NCBI GenBank assembly: GCA_024235915.1
Contig: JACKLO010000024.1
Location: 1 to 64,000, forward strand
DNA: 64,000 nt
DNA from: Burkholderiaceae bacterium
Lineage (GTDB): Bacteria > Pseudomonadota > Gammaproteobacteria > Burkholderiales > Burkholderiaceae_C
Reading direction: 5' to 3'
Of the stretch, positions 61,828-64,000 are shown piece after piece. Both the position numbers and the translations under genes were made by a program. The notes beneath the pieces are model-generated. The model was not told where the DNA came from and ran no database searches. It saw nothing but the letters and a program-made list of their open reading frames with translations. How positions within the stretch are numbered: the stretch's first letter is position 1; each line of letters starts with the position of its first letter.

Positions 61828-62799
61828 ATGACCAGGATCTCCGAAAGCACCGTTCTGTTCGCCGATCTGCGCGGCAGCACGTCGCTGTTCGAGACCCTGG
61901 GCAACGCCGAAGCCACATCCGTCGTCACCCACTGCGTCGGCGGGCTGGCCCGCGCCGTCGAGGCCTGTGGCGGCCGGGTCGTCAAGACTCTGGGCGACGG
62001 CCTGATGGCGCTCTTCGAGCGGCCGGCACAGGCCACGCAGGCGGCCGCGCAGATGCACGACCTGCTGGACTCGATGGTGCTTCGTGGCCACGAGCGCGGT
62101 GCCTCATCGGGCCTGCGCCTGCTGCGCCTTCAGGTGGCATTGGCCCTCGGCGAGATCGTTGAGATGAGCGGTGACGCGTTTGGTGACGCGGTCAACGTGG
62201 CGGCCCGACTGCTCGACCATGCGGGTGACAACGAGACACTGATCACCGTCGACGTGTTGATGGGCCTGCCGCTGGACCAGCGCACACGCTTCCGCAGCCT
62301 GGACCGCCTGGCCCTGCGCGGCCGCGCCGAACCGGTGCAAGTGCATGTGCTGGGAGGGCGACGCGGTGCCGTCGACCAGGCACAGACGCAGTTTGGCGAC
62401 ATGCCGGTGCCCCAGGAAGAACCCGATGGGGTGCGCTTGAGCTGGCAACACTACGAGCGCCTCTTCGCGAGTCAGAATCTGCCGCTGATCGTGGGGCGCA
62501 GCCCGCAGGCGGCGTTCTGCGTCGACGACAGCCGGGTGTCCCGTTCCCACTGCCGGATCGACTGGCATGGCGGCAGCTTCCAGCTTACCGACCTCAGCTT
62601 CAACGGCAGCTGCGTGCGCTTTGCCGACGGGGAGATCGTCAGCCTGCGCCGCGGCAGCTGCACCTTGCACGGCAGCGGCAGCATCGGCCTGGGCGGCTCA
62701 CCGCTGGACCCTGGCACCGCCTGTGTCGACTTCGAGGTGCTGCGTTTCAGCCAGACGGCCACGCGCCCGGTGGACGACTGGCTGCCCACGCAGACCTGA
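61828..62799 (+). CDS. Class III adenylate cyclase with FHA domain
   Basis: The 323-residue soluble protein joins a nucleotide cyclase (1-175) to a forkhead-associated domain (about 225-300). The cyclase has both metal aspartates D13 (VLFADLRGSTSLFE) and D57 (VVKTLGDGLMALF), K53, and the transition-state pair N123/R127 (GDAVNVAARL), so it is probably active. K53 suggests ATP as substrate. The FHA domain has IVGRSPQAAFCVDD, VSRSHCRID and DLSFNGSCV, residues that bind phosphothreonine. TACACT lies 9 bases before the ATG. The gene overlaps a receiver-domain gene by one base. A link between protein phosphorylation and cAMP is inferred. Confidence 0.87.
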   Translation: MTRISESTVLFADLRGSTSLFETLGNAEATSVVTHCVGGLARAVEACGGRVVKTLGDGLMALFERPAQATQAAAQMHDLLDSMVLRGHERGASSGLRLLRLQVALALGEIVEMSGDAFGDAVNVAARLLDHAGDNETLITVDVLMGLPLDQRTRFRSLDRLALRGRAEPVQVHVLGGRRGAVDQAQTQFGDMPVPQEEPDGVRLSWQHYERLFASQNLPLIVGRSPQAAFCVDDSRVSRSHCRIDWHGGSFQLTDLSFNGSCVRFADGEIVSLRRGSCTLHGSGSIGLGGSPLDPGTACVDFEVLRFSQTATRPVDDWLPTQT

Positions 62800-63167
62800 T
62801 GCGCCTGCTCTGCGTCGAGGACGACCGCGTCAACGCGATGCTGCTGGAGCAGAGCTGCCTGGCCGCAGGGGTGTCCGACCTGCAGATTGCAGAAACCGGC
62901 CAGGAAGCCCTGTCGCTGGCGGCCGCGTGGCGCCCAGACCTGCTGGTGCTGGACCTGCACCTGCCGGACACCGATGGCTTCGCGCTGCTTGCGGCTCTGC
63001 GCCAGGCACTGCAGGATCCCGCGGTACCGGCCGTGCTGTGTTCAGCGGACACGGCCGACGCCCTTCGCGCGCCGGCGGAACAGGCGGGTTTCCAGGCACT
63101 CTGGAGCAAGCCCGTGTCCACCGAAGAGGTGCAGGCCACGCTGGCGGTACTCAAGCGCGCCCCCTGA
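62799..63167 (+). CDS. Stand-alone response regulator receiver protein
   Basis: The 122-residue protein is a lone receiver domain. It has the acidic pocket E7-D8-D9 (LLCVEDDRVNAMLL), phosphoacceptor D52 (LLVLDLHLPDTDG), S82 (VLCSADTAD) and K104 (LWSKPVS). No output domain follows, so it acts like CheY or Spo0F through protein contacts. Its start overlaps the cyclase stop by one base (TGATG), so the two are made together and probably work together. The cognate histidine kinase is not in the window. Confidence 0.9.
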   Translation: MRLLCVEDDRVNAMLLEQSCLAAGVSDLQIAETGQEALSLAAAWRPDLLVLDLHLPDTDGFALLAALRQALQDPAVPAVLCSADTADALRAPAEQAGFQALWSKPVSTEEVQATLAVLKRAP

Positions 63168-63175
63168 ACGCCTCC

Positions 63176-64000
63176 ATGACCTTCAGAAAAGAACCCCAAC
63201 ATCGCCACGGCCAGGCGGCCACCACCGCGGTGCTGCTCGTCAATCTGGGCACACCCGACGCGCCGACGGCGCCGGCGCTGCGCCGCTACCTCGCCGAGTT
63301 CCTCAGCGACCCGCGGGTCGTCGAGATCCCACGCCTGGCGTGGTGGCCGATCCTGCACGGCATCATCCTCAATACTCGGCCGGCCAAGTCGGCGGCGAAG
63401 TACGCCACGGTCTGGACGCCAGAGGGATCGCCACTGGCCGTCTGGACGCAGCGCCAGGCCGAAGGCCTGCAACGGCTGCTGGACGAGCGCGGCCATCACG
63501 TGCTCGTCCGCCCAGCCATGCGCTACGGTCAACCGGCGATCCCGGACGTACTCGACCAACTGCGCGCCGAAGGTGCCACCCGCGTGCTGGTGTTGCCGAT
63601 GTACCCGCAATACGCGGCCGCCACCACCGCCAGCGTCGGGGACAAGGTGGGCCAGTGGCTGGCCGGCGCGCGGCGCGTGCCGGAGATGCGCTTCGTGGCG
63701 GAGTACGCCGACGACGCCGGCTACATCGGCGCGCTGGCGGCCCGCGTGCGCGAACATTGGGCGCAGCATGGCGAGCCCGAACGGCTGGTGCTCAGCTTCC
63801 ACGGCGTGCCACACCGCTCGCTGCTGCTCGGCGACCCCTACCACTGCCAGTGCCACGTCACCGCACGCCTGCTCGGCCAGGCGTTGGGGCTCGCCCCGCA
63901 GCGTCTGCTGGTCACCTTCCAGAGCCGATTCGGCAAGGCGCGCTGGCTCGAGCCCTACACCGAGCCCACGCTGCGCCAGTTGGCGGCCAGCGGGGTGAAA
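63176..64000 (+). CDS. hemH: Ferrochelatase, 5' part
   Basis: HemH inserts Fe(II) into protoporphyrin IX, the last step of heme synthesis. 275 codons are visible before the right edge. The start MTFRKEPQHRHGQ is followed by VLLVNLGTPDAPTAPALRRY, FLSDPRVVEIPRLAWWPILH, RVLVLPMYPQYAAATTASV and the catalytic histidine in LSFHGVPHRSLLLGD. The ATG at 63176 is 8 bases after the receiver stop, so hemH may be the third gene of that operon. The C-terminal part is outside the window. Confidence 0.95.
   Translation, partial: MTFRKEPQHRHGQAATTAVLLVNLGTPDAPTAPALRRYLAEFLSDPRVVEIPRLAWWPILHGIILNTRPAKSAAKYATVWTPEGSPLAVWTQRQAEGLQRLLDERGHHVLVRPAMRYGQPAIPDVLDQLRAEGATRVLVLPMYPQYAAATTASVGDKVGQWLAGARRVPEMRFVAEYADDAGYIGALAARVREHWAQHGEPERLVLSFHGVPHRSLLLGDPYHCQCHVTARLLGQALGLAPQRLLVTFQSRFGKARWLEPYTEPTLRQLAASGVK

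Overview
The window is GC-rich (near 70% by eye) and almost fully coding. Gene content points to a betaproteobacterium of the order Burkholderiales, probably a Rubrivivax/Leptothrix/Ideonella-type relative. The evidence is an intracellular PHB depolymerase with a PhaR-type operator, LexA with CTG-N8-ACAG-type boxes, two PEP-CTERM (exosortase-sorted) proteins, a TAXI-type TRAP system, an H-NS-like protein and a long Lys/Ala-rich RpoD. This assignment is inference from gene families, not from a database match. No rRNA, tRNA, CRISPR array, insertion sequence or prophage was seen, and no gap between genes exceeds 300 bases.

Layout. 1-5 kb: a CAP-domain protein cut by the left edge, a zinc-ribbon PEP-CTERM protein, uvrB, and a divergent aspartate/aromatic aminotransferase. 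5-16 kb: phaZ, then a tightly packed plus-strand run of rsxB, nth, a small coiled-coil gene, zapA, dapC, dapD, a PilU-like ATPase, dapE, prmB and an ABC-F ATPase, covering lysine/peptidoglycan precursor synthesis, division, repair and translation. 16-22 kb: ohrR-ohr, a second PEP-CTERM protein, asparaginase, lexA with two boxes, a helix-hairpin-helix protein, serB and a TonB-like periplasmic protein.

22-46.7 kb is an accessory transport and hydrolase island. It holds a TAXI/TRAP/GST operon, an amidase-amidase-Ldh operon, an M81/amidohydrolase/COG0523/TauD/hydrolase operon, and a minus-strand operon with a complete dipeptide-type ABC transporter, a D-aminoacylase, a second M81 peptidase and an EamA exporter. 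A third amidase is divergent from it. Together the genes suggest import and hydrolysis of peptides or amides, perhaps with D-residues or blocked ends. The true substrate is unknown.

46.6-64 kb returns to core genes: hrpA, a VOC protein, argA, an iron-trafficking protein (YggX type), a Fur-boxed iron-binding protein, an H-NS-like protein, a GGDEF-EAL enzyme, dnaG, rpoD, an adenylate cyclase-FHA protein with a receiver protein, and the 5' part of hemH. Stop/start overlaps (ATGA, GTGA, TTGA and possibly CTGA) are very common, so translational coupling looks widespread.
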